From NCBI RefSeq assembly GCF_024713945.1, contig NC_134683.1:1354501-1418500 (forward strand): a stretch of DNA of 64,000 bases. Direction: 5' to 3'. The DNA is from Dermatophagoides farinae. Lineage: Eukaryota > Arthropoda > Arachnida > Sarcoptiformes > Pyroglyphidae. A model generated the notes under the pieces. That model ran no database searches. It saw nothing but the letters and a program-made list of their open reading frames with translations, and was not told where the DNA came from. Below, piece by piece: positions 1-14,500 of this stretch. Each line of letters opens with the position of its first letter. Positions within the stretch are counted from its first letter, which is position 1. The translations under genes were made by a program, and so were the position numbers.

Positions 1-493
1 AGATCATTGTACATTTGAACAACGAAATTAAGCTGTTTAAATGTTTGTAACAATTTTCGTACATCACTTTCAGTGCCACGACGACGGCTAAGCTCTTCAG
101 AATCGAATGATTCATAATTTAAAATTATACAACGTCCTTGATATTCATGTCCCATATTATAATAAAGATCATCACGTTTCGATGAAATCTGTATACTTTG
201 TTGTTGTTGCATTGTTGATTTTGATTCTGTTTTAATGCTACAACTTTTTCCATTAGAATAGGGAAAAAAAGAAAGTTTTTTCGGATCACTTTTCATAATA
301 GGATTTTTTTTTAATTGTTGGATTCAAAACAAAAGAAAGAAACAAAAGAAAACTTGGTGTTTCAAATTCAAATGATTACTTACAGATTGAATAAGAATCC
401 AGAATCAAATTCAGTATTTGATTTTGAACCATTATTATTATTATTATTATTATTATTCGAGGTATCATCAGTCTTTTGGTTATCAGGTTCCAT
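1..493 (-). CDS. Caspase (cysteine protease), 5' part, two exons, cut by window edge
   Basis: Two minus-strand exons: 493-384, starting at ATG 493-491 and ending at a GTAAGT donor, and 237-1. The acceptor of the second exon is weak; an alternative 6 bases upstream keeps the same frame. Exon 1 encodes a short Asn-rich, acidic N-terminus (MEPDNQKTDD, then a run of Asn). Exon 2 encodes the start of the caspase large subunit: YYNMGHEYQGRCIILNYESF followed by SRRRGTESDVRKLLQTF and VVQMYND. This matches the G-x-C-I-I-x-N block and the R-x-G-T-D-x-D block of executioner caspases; the Arg next to Gly-Thr is the family residue that binds substrate Asp. The catalytic His and Cys lie beyond the left edge. 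The prodomain is about 55-60 residues with no visible CARD or DED, so an effector caspase (caspase-3/7 type) is more likely than an initiator. Start codon and exon 2 acceptor are inferred. Confidence 0.82.
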
Positions 494-2579
494 TTTGTAA
501 TTTAAATAAAGCTCTTTGAGCTACGTCTTTGTTTTTACTAAATATTAAAATATCACTGGAATAAAGTGTCACACACACACATTGATTTATTGTGTGTGTG
601 TGTGTGTTTGAGAAAGAGAGAGTGAAAAAAAAGAATAAAAATTCTTTCTGTTTTTTCAATATCGCGATACAATCGATTTTGTATTTTATTTCCATACCTG
701 TAGCTCAAAAAAAATTGAACGTTTTTTTTCAATTCTTGCTCAATAGATGGCAATAAATTCGGTTGAAAGTTTTAAATCTGGAACATATCTATACTAACAT
801 AAATTCAAAAAAAAAAAAAAAATCATCAAAACTGCTGTGAACACACACACACACACAAACACATCAGGAAATTATCATCAAGCATTTTGTTGGTTTGTTA
901 GGAAATTTCGAGACTTCAAGCCATCATCATCATCATCGTCGTCGTCGTCATCATCATCATCATCAATATCGAAGATCAAAGGTGCAAAGTTCACTTTCAA
1001 AAAAAAAAAAACGATATGTGTAAGCAAAAAAAAAAATATATATACCATACTCATGTGTATTACATTACATACACTTCTTTTTCTCGATGATCTTATCTTA
1101 TCTTTTATAAGTATTAAGATTTGTTTGTTCAACAATATAAACGCGCGTTAAGCCAAGAATTGAATCCATTGATAAACAAACACGTAGTGGTCATAATGAC
1201 AAAAAAATCATCATTATTTTGATGTTTATATGAAATATCTCATTACGTAGTGGAATTGTGACTATTACCTTATTTATATTACATGATGAATATGAAATGC
1301 AGAGCAGCAGTAAACCATGGAATACATGCAAAAAAAAAAAAAAATGGGCGGGCATTAATAATGTACACACACACATACATACAAGGACAAGTGTATATCA
1401 GCCAATCATAAATAACTATGACCAGAAAAAAAGGCCTAGTAGTAGTAGTACTAATAGATGATGATGGTTACAAAACCAATTATAGAATAAATCTTTACTT
1501 CTACTTTTATGGATACAACCGGTGGTGGTGGTGGTGGTGGTAGTTTTGATTATTATTATGGATCCAATCGGGTCCAAATCGACGACAAGGGTAGTTTAGT
1601 CTACACAGCATTCGAATTATACAAACCAATCCATACACATACACATAGTCTTAACCTGTTATACAAAAATTTTTCTGTATTTTTGTGTGTACCCTCCTGT
1701 TATTTATGTGCGTCAAAGTAAAAAAATTTCTCACTTTTTTTTGGCGGTTTATCACTGAAAATTTGAAAACCAAAACAGAAAAAAAAATTCTTAATAATTC
1801 CGTCAAATTGAAAAATTATTTAGAAAAATTATCATCCACTGCATTCATCATAATCATTCACATCATTTGATCCATTCAATGAAATTAATCATCACAATTT
1901 TCATCATATCAATCAATCAATCAATCAATTGAATTGGAATGGATTGATAGAAAAACATCAATCATCATTTAGTTTTTTTTTTTTGTTGATATTATATGTG
2001 TGCTATGTGTGTGTGTGTGTGTGTTGATTTGATATTAAAAAGAAAAAATTTTTTCTGATAAAATTATTAAAATTATAATAATTATGCGTCGTAGCCACAC
2101 ACCACCATCACCACCACCACCACCCCCAATGTATATTAAATAAATCCAGCATACATGAAAAAGTACTCGATCGATTTCAATTTGAAATCATCAAAATGTT
2201 GCGGCGGATGACGATGACGATGATGTCGAGGATCTCATAATGCCGACAATCAATTGGAAGAAAGAAGAAAAAAAAATTCAATCATCTTCTTTTGTCTTGA
2301 TTAAGAAAGTAATGTTTTGATTTTGTGTTTTTTCTACATTCTTTTTTTTTGTGTGTGTTCGAAAGTTTAATGTGTTCTTGCCAAACGAGGCTATATACCT
2401 CATGTGTCTATTTTGTGTTCCATAAAAAAAATGTGTGTGTGTGTGTGTCAACACCAATCGTATGTGTTCCAAAAAAAAAAAAAAAATGTCTGGTCTCATC
2501 ATTATCAAATTATATAAAATCAACATAATTTTATAATCTCATCAATAAAAAAAAACCAAAACCAAAAAAATAAATAAAA
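494..2579. other. Divergent intergenic region between caspase and TCF
   Basis: About 2.1 kb without a convincing gene. It must contain the promoters of both flanking genes. It is filled with simple repeats: CA/TG tracts (about 573-607, 840-857, 1364-1385, 2003-2023, 2431-2448), an ATC/GTC tract at 922-963, GGT repeats at 1521-1541 and poly(A/T) runs. The open frames here are microsatellite translations such as poly-Asp, poly-Ser and poly-Gly. Confidence 0.6.
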
Positions 2580-5500
2580 ATGCCGGTCGGTAGTACATCG
2601 GCCGAAGATCTTGCATCTTCGGATGAGATTAAAGTTTTTAAATTTGAAGGTGAAGATGAAAAACGTGCATCAGCTGATCTAACTGATTTGAAATCAAGTT
2701 TAATCACCGAAAGTGATCAGGTAAGTGGATAAAAAATAATGAATATCTGTACATATTAATTAAAATAAATATGTCCAATATATCATCAAATGTGATTGAT
2801 TGATTGATTGATTGTGTGACACTGCCCAAAAACCCAACAGCAACAAAACAAGTCACTTATGGTTTATTTCGACTCATTCTTATCATATTTTTTCGTTTTT
2901 CGTTCTCGTTCATTCGTTAGCTTTTAGTATGTTTTACAATACATACATACAAACTAAGAAATTTTTTTTCTGCTTACTCGATTGTTGTGTTTATAAAAAA
3001 AAATGTGACATTTTATATCCAATAACAACGATAACAACAACAACAAAAACAAAATATAGAGACTAAATCATCATCATCATCAAATATATACCGTACTTTT
3101 CCTTTCTTTATCTACTTGCATAGATATATTCTCTTTCTAATTTCATTTTCTGATTTCGATGATGTATCCAATCGGAAATTTCTTTCGTTTTGTTTTGTTA
3201 TTTTCATGTTAGTAGTGGATGTGTGAATCCAATCCTTGTAGTATTTGTGTACGTGGTGTGGGGGGTGGAAAAAAAAGAAAAAAAAAGCCACACCAATCAA
3301 ACATTGCAATCAATCAATAGATCAATTATTATTTTTTTTTCTTTTCTGCGTATCGATAGATATCATTCATTTTTTTTTTGTTTGTTATTGTACCAAATAT
3401 TTTTGTCATATTGAAAAAAAGTGCGTATTGTGGTTTGTTTTTTTTGTTAATTTGTATGCCAAAAAAAAAAACAACAACAACAACAACAATGGAATGAAAA
3501 GAAATTCCAAAAAGAATTCAAATCTTAATGGTAAACCTACACGAAAAACAAAATTCGGATAAGAAAAAAAAAATATTCATTTTCGATGGATTTTCAGCAA
3601 AAAAAAACGAATAAAACTAAAACGAGCAAAAAGCCATAAAAAAAATCTATTATCACAAACAAGTGGTCTTACCTTTTCATCTCATTATATACCACCTTGA
3701 TAATGTTGTCGTTGTTGTTGTTGTTGTTTTCATCTTTTCACTCACTCAATTGCTAGGGCTTAAAGCCTTTTTTTCAATTTATAAAATCAAAAATACCACA
3801 TACACCTCTCTCTCTCTCTCTAGGTAATTTTTTTTTTCAACGCATTGATCTGATCCTTAATGTTTGTTTGTTTGTTTATTTGTTTATTTATTTATATGCA
3901 ACAGGTATTATTGGTGTGTTTCTCTGTGTGTTTGAGTATGTGTTTTAGCTTACCTAACACACACCAATATAATCGTAATATTTTTGTTTTTTTTTTGTTT
4001 TTGAAGATTTCGTAAAAAGCTTTAAATTTTCTGCTTATTTATTTCACAATTCAAGAGAGAGAGAGAGAGAGAGAAACAGAGAGGAGGGTCATTGAATTGA
4101 TGATTTCAGAATCATAAATTCTTCATATGATTATAATATATTACCCCTGTGTTTTATATCACACACACACACACACACATATACAGCAGTGGAAACAAGA
4201 GAAAACAAAACAAAAATTCATCATTGTCGTTTGGCCCTGTGGCCATGAATTTTTGTCGAGAGTGAAAAAGAGAGAAAAAGAAAGAGAAAAACATAAAAAT
4301 TGTCGTCATTTTTTGTTGTTGTTTTTGTGGATTTTTTTTTTATTGCGCCTTCATCGATAATTGCATCGAACCAGATTTTTTAATTTGTAAATTTTGCAAT
4401 CGACAAAATGGAATACCAGATGAGATGAGAAAGAGAAAGATGGCAGAAAATTCTTCCATTTTGAACAAAATAAAATGTCATCATCATTAAAATGTGATTT
4501 CTGTTTCGGTTGTTGTTGTTGTTGTTCGTTGTTGGTCATTGATTTTTATCATTGGAATTTTGTTTTTTTTTCGCAATCACAGAAAAAAATATCTAGAAAA
4601 CAGGAATAAAAAAATTTTTTTTTGGAATGAAATTCTCACCACTTACTACTGCTGTGGTGATGATGATGATGATTTGTACTAGAGGCTAATTAAGTTTAAA
4701 AGTTTGAATCATTTCATCAACTGAAATGAGGGGATAAAAACAAAAAAAATTTTTTTTTCTATTTGCCATCAAAATCTTTAAAATGTGATTGCAGCCATGC
4801 AAACAGCATCAAGTGGTTCGTTATTGGCTATTTGCTTGCTATCTGTTGGTTATAGTTATAGTTAGTTGGATCATTGACATATCGACAAATGTCAGATGGA
4901 AATAGTGGTGTTGGTGGTGGTGGTTATCTTGTTTGAAAAATCTTTAAAGTTTTTTTTCCTCTGTTGTTGTTGTTGACCCTACGAAAAAAAAAAAAATACA
5001 AAACAAAACAAACATTAACCAGGAAACCAGATTTTCCTCTGTCTTTTTTTTTTTTTTTTTTGATCTTTAAGAATTTGATATATAGACAAGAGAAATTAAT
5101 TTTTTTTTCTGTTTTGTTTTCGATTTTTTTCTTCTTCAAAAGGATAAAAATTCATTCACCGGATCGAATCGAAAATCATCGACAACAGCGTCATCATCAT
5201 CACCATCATCGACAACAGTGATAAATGTTAATGGTGGTGGTGGTGGTGGTGGTGGTGATGTTTCAAACGGTTCAACAACATCATCAATTAAACAATCATC
5301 AAAATCGTCACCTTCTTCAGCATCAGTGGTAGCAGCAGCAGCAGCAGCGGCGGCTGCTGCTGCGGCGGCGGCGGCATCATCATCATCATCATCAACATCG
5401 ACAACAATTCCAAATGATCCAATAAATAATCGACAAAATTTAACAAATGGTGTTTTAGGTGATATCGGTAGTCTACATTCATCATCATCACCAATCAATC

Positions 5501-8500
5501 GTACAACAACAGAATCAAATTTCGGTGGTAAGTTTATCTTATATATAAATCTAAATCTCTTTTGTTTTCCAACGGGGAATCAGTCATCACAAATCAAATG
5601 ATGAAAAGAAAATCCAGAAATATAATAATCTCCATTCATCAAACAAACAACAAAACAAAACAAAAAAAATAAAAGAAAAACATTGCACCATAGATAACGA
5701 CGGCCACAAATTACAATAATAATAAAAAAATCGGAAAAGAAAACATAAATTCCGACAAACTTATTACAACCAATAATCATCATCATCATCACCATTATTG
5801 TTTGTCTAGGATTATCAATGTGTTGATTTTTTTTGTCAACGAATGAAAATCAATGTTCAAAAAACTTTTACCATTTCAAAAATTTTCTATTATTCAGAAT
5901 CAATCAAGAAGAAATTTTTTTCTTTTTGTCATTGATTCACTTTTTTTTTGTTATTCAACACTGATCTTGGTGACGATTATGATTATGATTTCGTTTGTTT
6001 TGTTTGTTTGTTCTAGTTTTTCATCTACTTCTTATGATTATTGTTAATAATCATGATGATGATGATAATAAAAAAAAAATCAGAGAGAAAAAAAAAAAGA
6101 TTTTTTTCTCTCTCTGATGTTTACTCGAGATATACAACAACACAAAATGATCGTCATCATCATAATCAAAATGTTTTGATCCCCTTACTATGATGATGAT
6201 TGAGTATTGCAATCTTCTTGTTATTATTACAAGGATCACACCCTCATAGTTTATAATAATAACTAACTCATCATATTAATGATGATGTTGATGATGATAA
6301 AATCCATAATTTTTTTTCTCTTGGATTCTTTTTCTTATCATCATCAATGATTATAATGTGGCACAAACAAAACACACACACTTAAGATTATAACAACAAC
6401 AGAAAAAAAATATAATCCAATTTTTTATTATTATTATTTGTTCTATGAGATTTACAACATTTACACACGGAAAAAATTGTCAGACAGACAGATCACTTGT
6501 TGAATTTAATCAAATTAATTTTTAGAAAATTCCTTTTTTTCTCTCACCACTGGTGTTTCAATTGGTATTCCATATTGATATATATACATATATGACATTA
6601 GAGACATAGTTTCATTCATCGCTCTTGTCATTCTTGGTCAAATTTGTTGTTGTTGTTGATTTTTTTTTATTTTCTAAAAAGTCTAAGATTACATATGGAT
6701 AGAAACTTTGTTTCAAGAAAAAAAAATCCACTAAACAACAACATTAAAAAAAATTGTGCTAGGTCTCAGCAACCACCACAACCATATGATGAAAGTGACC
6801 ATATGAATTTCATTTTCCCAAAAAAAATCCAAGTTTCTCTTATACAACAGAAAGATTTATTCCAAACACTATCGTTTGCTCAACATTTTCTGATGTTGTA
6901 AACAATCTTGAGATCAATGCTCACTCTCACTCTATCTCGAATGACGAAAAATTTTTTTTTTTTTGAAAGTCCAGCATCAAACGTTTAAGGTTTCAGTTTC
7001 AAGTCAGAACAATTCCATCATCATATGTGTGTAGCAGTTGTGTGTGTGTGTTTTAGAAAACAAGTAAGCAAGACAAAAAAAAATTAGTTCATTAGTGTGG
7101 AATATGTTCCGATTTTTTTTCTTTTTTTTTTGGTTATATGTTTCACAATCATCATATGTTGGTTGTGTATAGAAAAAGCCGGGGGTTTTCTTGCTTTTCA
7201 TTTTCTGTTTAAAATTTCAATTCTTTTTTTTCGTTGAACACATTCGGATGATGATGATGATGATGATGGTGGCCCTTTGGCCTATTGATGATGATGATGA
7301 TGAACATTCGTAATTCTCACAGTAGCTATGTTGATGATGTTGATGATGATGATGATGGACTATTTAATATACACTTCCGATTCGTCTTGTCTTGTTTCTG
7401 TGTCTCTCTATTTTTTGATTGAATGACTTGACTTGTATTTTGGTGTTTTCATTCATTCATCTATTTTTTTTTACAAACAAACAAAACCAGATGTTCATAT
7501 TGACGTTGTTGATGATAATGATGATGGTGGCCAAAGTAGCAGGATCATCATCATCATCATCATCATCATCATAATCATTTCAAATGAGAATTCTGTTTTA
7601 ACAAAACAAAAATCTTATGAATATATAATAATCCTATTATATGTCTAATTTTTCTGATCAATGATGATTATTTTTTGACGTTTATTAATTAAATTAAATT
7701 AATCATTAATTTATAATGATTTTACATAATGATTATGATGATAATGATGATGAGCGCCATCTTTACAGCCATTTACACTTAATTATCAGAGATAAAAATT
7801 TTGAATTGAATGTGATGGAAAATTATTGAAATAAAAAAATGGCACCCATTTTAATCATCATCATCATATATCATCAGGATGATGATAGTAATACCGACCA
7901 TTAAAAAAAATGATGATTAATGATACCACCACCGTTGTCCTCATATTTATGGTTATGGATGTATCACACACACACAAACACACTATTCATTGTCAATGAT
8001 TTGATTTGATTTGATGATTTCATCATGTTATTTTGAATATTAAAACGATTAATAATCAGAATCAGATTCTGTTATCATATTCATATATTACTGGTAAATG
8101 GGTAGCTGTTGTTGTTATCTATAACTGGATGTTTGATGATGAAAGGCTTGAGTTTTTCTTCTTTTTCATTCATTCATTTATTCGTCCGATAACAACGATG
8201 ACATTTTCATAAAAAAATCTCATTTTCTATTCAAATTTTCATTCATTTTTCTTAAACTTTTTTTTGTAGGAAAATTTGAATCACCATTACAATATTCACC
8301 ATTTGGTTATCCAGCATTCGGTAATCCACATTCACCATATCATCCACACAATGGAACAGCATTGGGTCAAATGGTAGGTGTTGGTTTTTTGAACATCTGA
8401 ATTTCTTTCATTCTAACCAGTTAAATGACCGGTTATTTATCATCAGTTCTTCTGGTGATGAATAACCAGATTTTGGCGTCTGTTATACTGTATACATAAT

Positions 8501-11500
8501 AATAATCATGTCATGTCATGTCATATTATTTTACACTCGATAATTGCTCAATCAACAACAACAAAAAACAAGATTTTGACTTGTTTTCCTATTTAAGTTT
8601 CAAGATGTTGTTGTTGTTGTTGTCGTCGGTGAAAAATTAGTGATTATTTGTCGTTTTTAATCACAATCATCATCATCATCATCGTCCAATACTTTTACCA
8701 ATGTAGAATTGTCTATACTCATCACAATCAACATGATAATAATCGGTTCATATTAACAAGTCTAGCCATCCGAAACCAAAAAAAAGAGCCAGGGAAAAAA
8801 ATTCCCTTGTCAATCAGAAGCAGTGATTTTTTTTCTGTTCAATTTCAATTTGTTTGCAAGCGAAAAAAAAACAAAAAGTTTTTTCCCCCAATTCTAGTTT
8901 ACTTTTGGTTTTTAGTTATTGTTGTTTTGGAGAGATTTTTTTTTGTTTTGTTTTTCTTCTTATTGTCAGAATCTTCTGTTGTTGTTATAATTCTTGAATG
9001 ACGATTGTCTATGTGTTTGTGTAATTGGATGAATGGATGGATTCATTTCATTGGAAAAATGAGGATTTAAATGAATGCTATTTCTCTGTATTCTGTGAGT
9101 GTGTGTGTGTGTTCTAATTTTACAATTTTATTTACATTTTAAAAAAAGAGATTTTTTTTTTTTTTTTTTTGGTCTTTCGACTCATTTTAATAAGCATTTG
9201 TTTGTCAGATGTGTTCATTTAGTTTTCAAATGAATGAATAAATGAAAGCAAAGATTCAAGTTCCATTCGTCATCATCATCATCATCGTCAGTGTTTATGG
9301 CAAAACATTCACATCAAATGTTTGGATTTATAAGAGGGAATAAAAAGATATACAAACTGGTGGTGGTGGTGGTGGTGGATTTTTTTGTTTGTTTGTTTCA
9401 CTTTGAATTGAATTAGCCAAATTGATGAGAATCAATTCGTGGCTTTTTTCCCGTTATTAATATACGATGTTTGGTTGTTGTTAATCACAATTTGACCACG
9501 ATATTCTTATGATGCTTGTCACTTTGTTTTGTTTTTGGCTTTTTCTTCTTCTTCTTCTTCGTTCAATCTTTATGCTGACGATGACCACATGCTGTTGGCT
9601 AGTTCAATTGGATGATTTTTTTTCTTGTAAATATTTCGCACACACACACACACACCTACCAAACAAACATCAAACAAAAATCTCATTTTGTTTATAAGAA
9701 ACAAACAAAAGCGATCGAATCAATAGATGGGATATTGAATAATCAAACAAACATGGAATCATTTGAAATGAGAAATGAAAAAAAATATTCGAATCGATAC
9801 TATCGATTATATCGTTCTATTCATTTCTTTTCGGTTATTATTTATCTTTATTATCCAAGGATTTATGTGACCATGTATCACTTTCTGATCATCTCACGAA
9901 GAGAAAAAAAATTCTCAAGATAAATTCCAATGTTGCCACAGACACACATGAAAGTGATGATCATTTTTTTCATCTGGTTTAAATTGAATTAAAGCAAGTT
10001 TTTTTTTTAATCTCCAAAATACTTTGATGATGATGATGATGATAACATCTAAGTTATAATCATCATCAATGAAAGTGAATGACATTTTGGAAATGAAAAT
10101 AACCGAATTTTTTTTTCTTTCTTAAAGAATTTTTTTTTCAACAAAACATGATGAGATCAAATCACCAATCAATCTATCTGAGATTGCTATTTGATTTCAA
10201 TGAGAAAGAAAAAGAAAAATTCGTCATTGATGATCATCGTTTTTGATAAAAGTTGTCAACCAAAAAAAAAAAAAAAAAAAAAGACGACCGGACAAAATCG
10301 GCCATCACCTTACAAACGGTTAATAACCGGTTATATATTAGCCACATGTTGACCATTTGGCAAAACATTTCTTCTTATCTTTAAACAAAATTCTTTTCAT
10401 TTATTTTTTTTCTCTCGTTTTCGTCTAGAATCTTTACAATAAAAAATTTTTTTTCTTTTTTTTTCTTGAAAGTAAAAACAGGTATCTAGTTACCCAGGTA
10501 CAGTGACACTTTTTTTTTCTTTTGATCATCATCATCATCATCATCATAATCAATGTTGTTTTAATGGCATGGCCACACAACGTGTGTATGCATCGATGAT
10601 GGTGATGATGATGATGATGATGATGGCGATCGATAAGTCCATTTTTATTCAATGTTTTTTTTTTAAAAAAAAATTGAGTCATTTATCTGATGTAATGGAT
10701 GTCTTTCTTTCTTTCATTTCATTTCAATTGATATGCTTGTCATCGATCAACAAATAGTGTTGTTGTTGTTGTTGTCCATTTTTGATTGGTGATGGTCTTT
10801 AGGACCCAAGGACCTTTATCTTTTTTTTTATTGATAAACAAATGCAAAGTTTTGTTGTTGGCTTGTTGTAACAAAATCATCATCATCATCCCTATTTTTT
10901 TTCGGTTTGTTTGTTTACCAATTTTTTCTGTGAATTTCTCTTTTGATTTTATGGATCAAATATATTTATATATCTCTATTATCTGATAAAATATCAATGT
11001 TTTTGTTGTTCCAAATGGAAAAAAAAATCTTTTCTTTTCATTTTGTTCGATCATAATAAAAATGGTAAATAGTTTTCATCAAGTTTTTGTGTGTGTGTGT
11101 GCATAAAGGTTTTTTTTTCGTTGCTTTTAGCCAGACGGGTGGTGGTGGTGGTGGTGACGGTGGGTCAATCTCAATCGAAACAATTTCATCGTCCATTTGG
11201 TTAACGAAAAAAAAAAATTTTTTGTCTCTCAAATATTGATCCATTTTGAAACATATAAACTTTGTCCTTTCTTTGGTCAAATATAAAATGGTTTCATTTC
11301 TTCTTCATTTTTTTTTTACTATTTTATTTGTTTTGCTAGTTTTGTGGCCCTTGTATTATTATTATTATTACCATTTTGGACAAATATTGGACCTAGTTTA
11401 TATCGACGGTGTGACCAATGAACTTGTTGCCGTTGTTGTTGTTGTAGTAGTTATAAATCTACACGCTAGGTCCAAGGGTTTTTCTGTTTCAAATACAGGA

Positions 11501-14500
11501 TTTCGTGTGTGTGTGTGTGTGTTTTTTTTTTGGTGTATAAATTGGTTGTTTGTTTGTTTGTTTGTTTGTTTTTTCAATATGGGAGAAAAAACTATTGGAA
11601 TCCGTATTTCTCTCTATGTTACGGTTGTTGGAAACCATACCATAGATATAGCTAGGCAACCTTTGAACACCATAACTAAATAGTTTGGTTTGCTTTTTGA
11701 ACTATGATTCATTTTGTTTACTTGTATGGTTGTTGAATTTTTTTTCTTCAAATATCCAGAGATTTTATTCGCTTGAATTATATTTAGTTACGTTATGTTT
11801 TTTGTTTTTTATGCATTCATGTCTTGTTGTGTGTTTGATTTTCATTTCAATTTCAATTTTCAATATGTTCTTTGACCTTAAAAGATTTCTTTCTTTTCTG
11901 TTTTAACAAGTTCTTGAGCTTCACAACCGAACCGAACAACTGGTTATCGATAATCGATTTATTATGGATATTTAGTCTTGAACAAAACAAAACAAAAAAA
12001 ACAACAGATTCTATTTTGATCCATTCAATATTTAAGAATTGTCAATGTTTTTTGTTGTCTTGATCATCGAGATTGTCTGTCCACTAGTAAAGCGTAAAAA
12101 TGTTTTTTAATTGCCCAATTTGTGTGTGTATGTGTGTGGGTGGATATGGCTATTTTGCTTTTGATTTTTTTCTGTGTGAATCATCAATTTTTAAAATAAT
12201 TGGCCAGAAACCATCCTTTATTCACCTATAAAATTCACATATATGAAAATATCGCGTGAATATTTACAATGTGTCCGTGTGTGTACGTGTGTGGTGGTAG
12301 CAAAAAAAAAAAAAAAAAACGTTTGACATTCCATTTCTTTTCACAATCCAATATTTTGAATATACACCATTGATGATTGTTCAAAGACCATTTTTCTTTT
12401 ATCGATCGAAACGCAAAAAAAATTTTCTTTTCATTTTGTTCGTTTACTTCATATATGCTGATGTCTCAATGTCCACTGCAATGTTTGTGTTTTTTAGGGT
12501 TCTTTATTTGCCATTCTATTCTATTCACCATTTTCTATATCCGATTCATTGTGTAAAAAAAAAAAAATTTCTTCGTTATCATTCATTCGAAACATTCCTA
12601 TATATATGACCTATGGACTGTATGTGTATGTGTATGTGTGTGCTTGACCCTACCCTAGTAGTTGTAATCTAAACAAGCTCATGATTTTTTTTTCATGGTC
12701 AAGAAAAAAAAATACTAGCCAATTTTGCAATTTGACCCTTCGACTTTGATTTGGATCATATTGTTGTTGTAAATGTAACAAGTGTGTGTGTGTGTGTGTC
12801 ATTTCAATTTTTTTTCTTTCTCTCACTCTCTTTTCCATTGAATCATTTTTTTTTTTGAATTTGAATTCATTTCATTCATTCATTGAATGACACTGAAAAT
12901 CTTGGTAAAAAATTTCCATTTTATTTATTTATTTCGTGCTTTTTAAAAACTGTCGTCTGTCTTCTTTTTTTCACTTTCAAGGGAAACAGTTGAGTAGTAG
13001 TAGTTAGAATTTGATCAAGTTATTCTCCAATGTTCATTTTGGTTCAATTTTTTGTTGTTGTTGTTGTTGTTGTTTTCGTTGTCAGAAACATGTCATTATC
13101 ACATTTACAATTGATAATATGTGAAGAATAACAGTGTGCAGTGAGTGCGCAGGTAGAAAAAAAATTGAAAAATTTTCTCAATGCAAGGGCTATTAACTGA
13201 ATTTTTAGAAAAAAAAATTTTTGAATGAAAAAATATTTTGAAAATTGGTTGGCTATGGATTCAGGTTTTTTCTCGAATACCACCACTAACAAGGAACATA
13301 ATGGTCAATCATCATCATCATTTACTTTATGGTTTTCTATATCTGTACAAGTTTCTTATTTGGGACCATCATTAGCGATAGAACTAGACTAGTAACGTGT
13401 TAGATTTGCCACTTTTTTTCCCTCCAACACTAACTAACACCGTCAACACCACCACCACCACCACAGCCATCATAGATCAATAACATTATCTTTTTCGTTT
13501 GTTTTCAATATTTTTTTTTTCTTTCGAGTAAGAAAACTGAAAACTATTGTTATTATAATAATAATAATTTTTTCTTCATTTGAAACAGAATCTTGTTGTT
13601 GTTTTTTTTGATCATGATGATGATGATGATGATAATGGTGGTTCAGAAAAAAAAATTCAAAGATCCTTGATTCGATTTGATTTTTATTTTTTGTTAGTTT
13701 GAACAACAACAAAAAAGATTAGATGGTTGGATGGATGGATGGATGGATGCTTGTTGGATGATGATAATGGTTTTTTGTTCATATCATCAGTGAAAGTATT
13801 TTTTTTATTTCTACCTTTGACCTTTTTTTTACTTTTATTCTTTCTTTATATATATGTGTGTGTGTGTGTGTGAAAGGTGAGATAATCACGCTTCTTTTCA
13901 TCATCATCATCATGATCTGGGTGAATCTTTTTCTCTTGGTTTGAACAAGAAAATGATCCTCAGTGATTGAACTATATTAATAGTTGAATAATCTATTCGT
14001 AAAAGTTCGCGCCTATTTAAATATCTATATGGATAGAAAACAAAAATATATTGTGAATGAACCTTGTTGTTGTTGTTGTTGTTGTTACAGGTAAAATACC
14101 TAAAATACACCTAGGTTGTTGTTGTTGTTGAATGATAATGAATATGATGATGACCCTATTGACCCTACCACTTGGAATATTCGTTGTTGTTGTTGTTGTT
14201 GTTGTTATATCTGACACATATAGAATAGACATATTTGATGATGATGATGACCTGACCTGGCCTTTATTATATTTTTTTTATCTCGCATTGACACGCCATT
14301 TTTACCAGATATAACCACCCCACTTCATGATGATGATAATAATGATGATGATGATGATAGAATGAAAATGAAAATGTGAAAGAAAAAAAATTTTTCAGTG
14401 CAAAAACAAACAAGACCTTTTTTCTATGATATAAATCAAAAATTCTATTTTATCTCATTTTTCATTTATTATTCGTGATGAACGATCATATCACGAATTA

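Noticed and set aside
878-1135. Minus-strand frame with a long Asp run
   Set aside because: The Asp run is the ATC/GTC microsatellite read antisense; the rest is Phe/Lys from poly(A/T).
1509-1721. 70-codon frame starting [14 protein letters not shown]
   Set aside because: Gly run from a GGT repeat and His-Thr from a CA repeat; lies in the caspase/TCF intergenic region with no splice-linked partner.
5136-5498. 120-codon antisense frame over TCF exon 2
   Set aside because: Shadow of the real exon: poly-Asp, poly-Ala and poly-Pro are antisense readings of Ser, Ala and Gly codons.
11246-11683. 145-codon plus-strand frame in TCF intron 3
   Set aside because: Made of TAT, GTT and TG repeat translations (poly-Tyr, poly-Val, Cys-Val); no start context, no domain, inside an intron.
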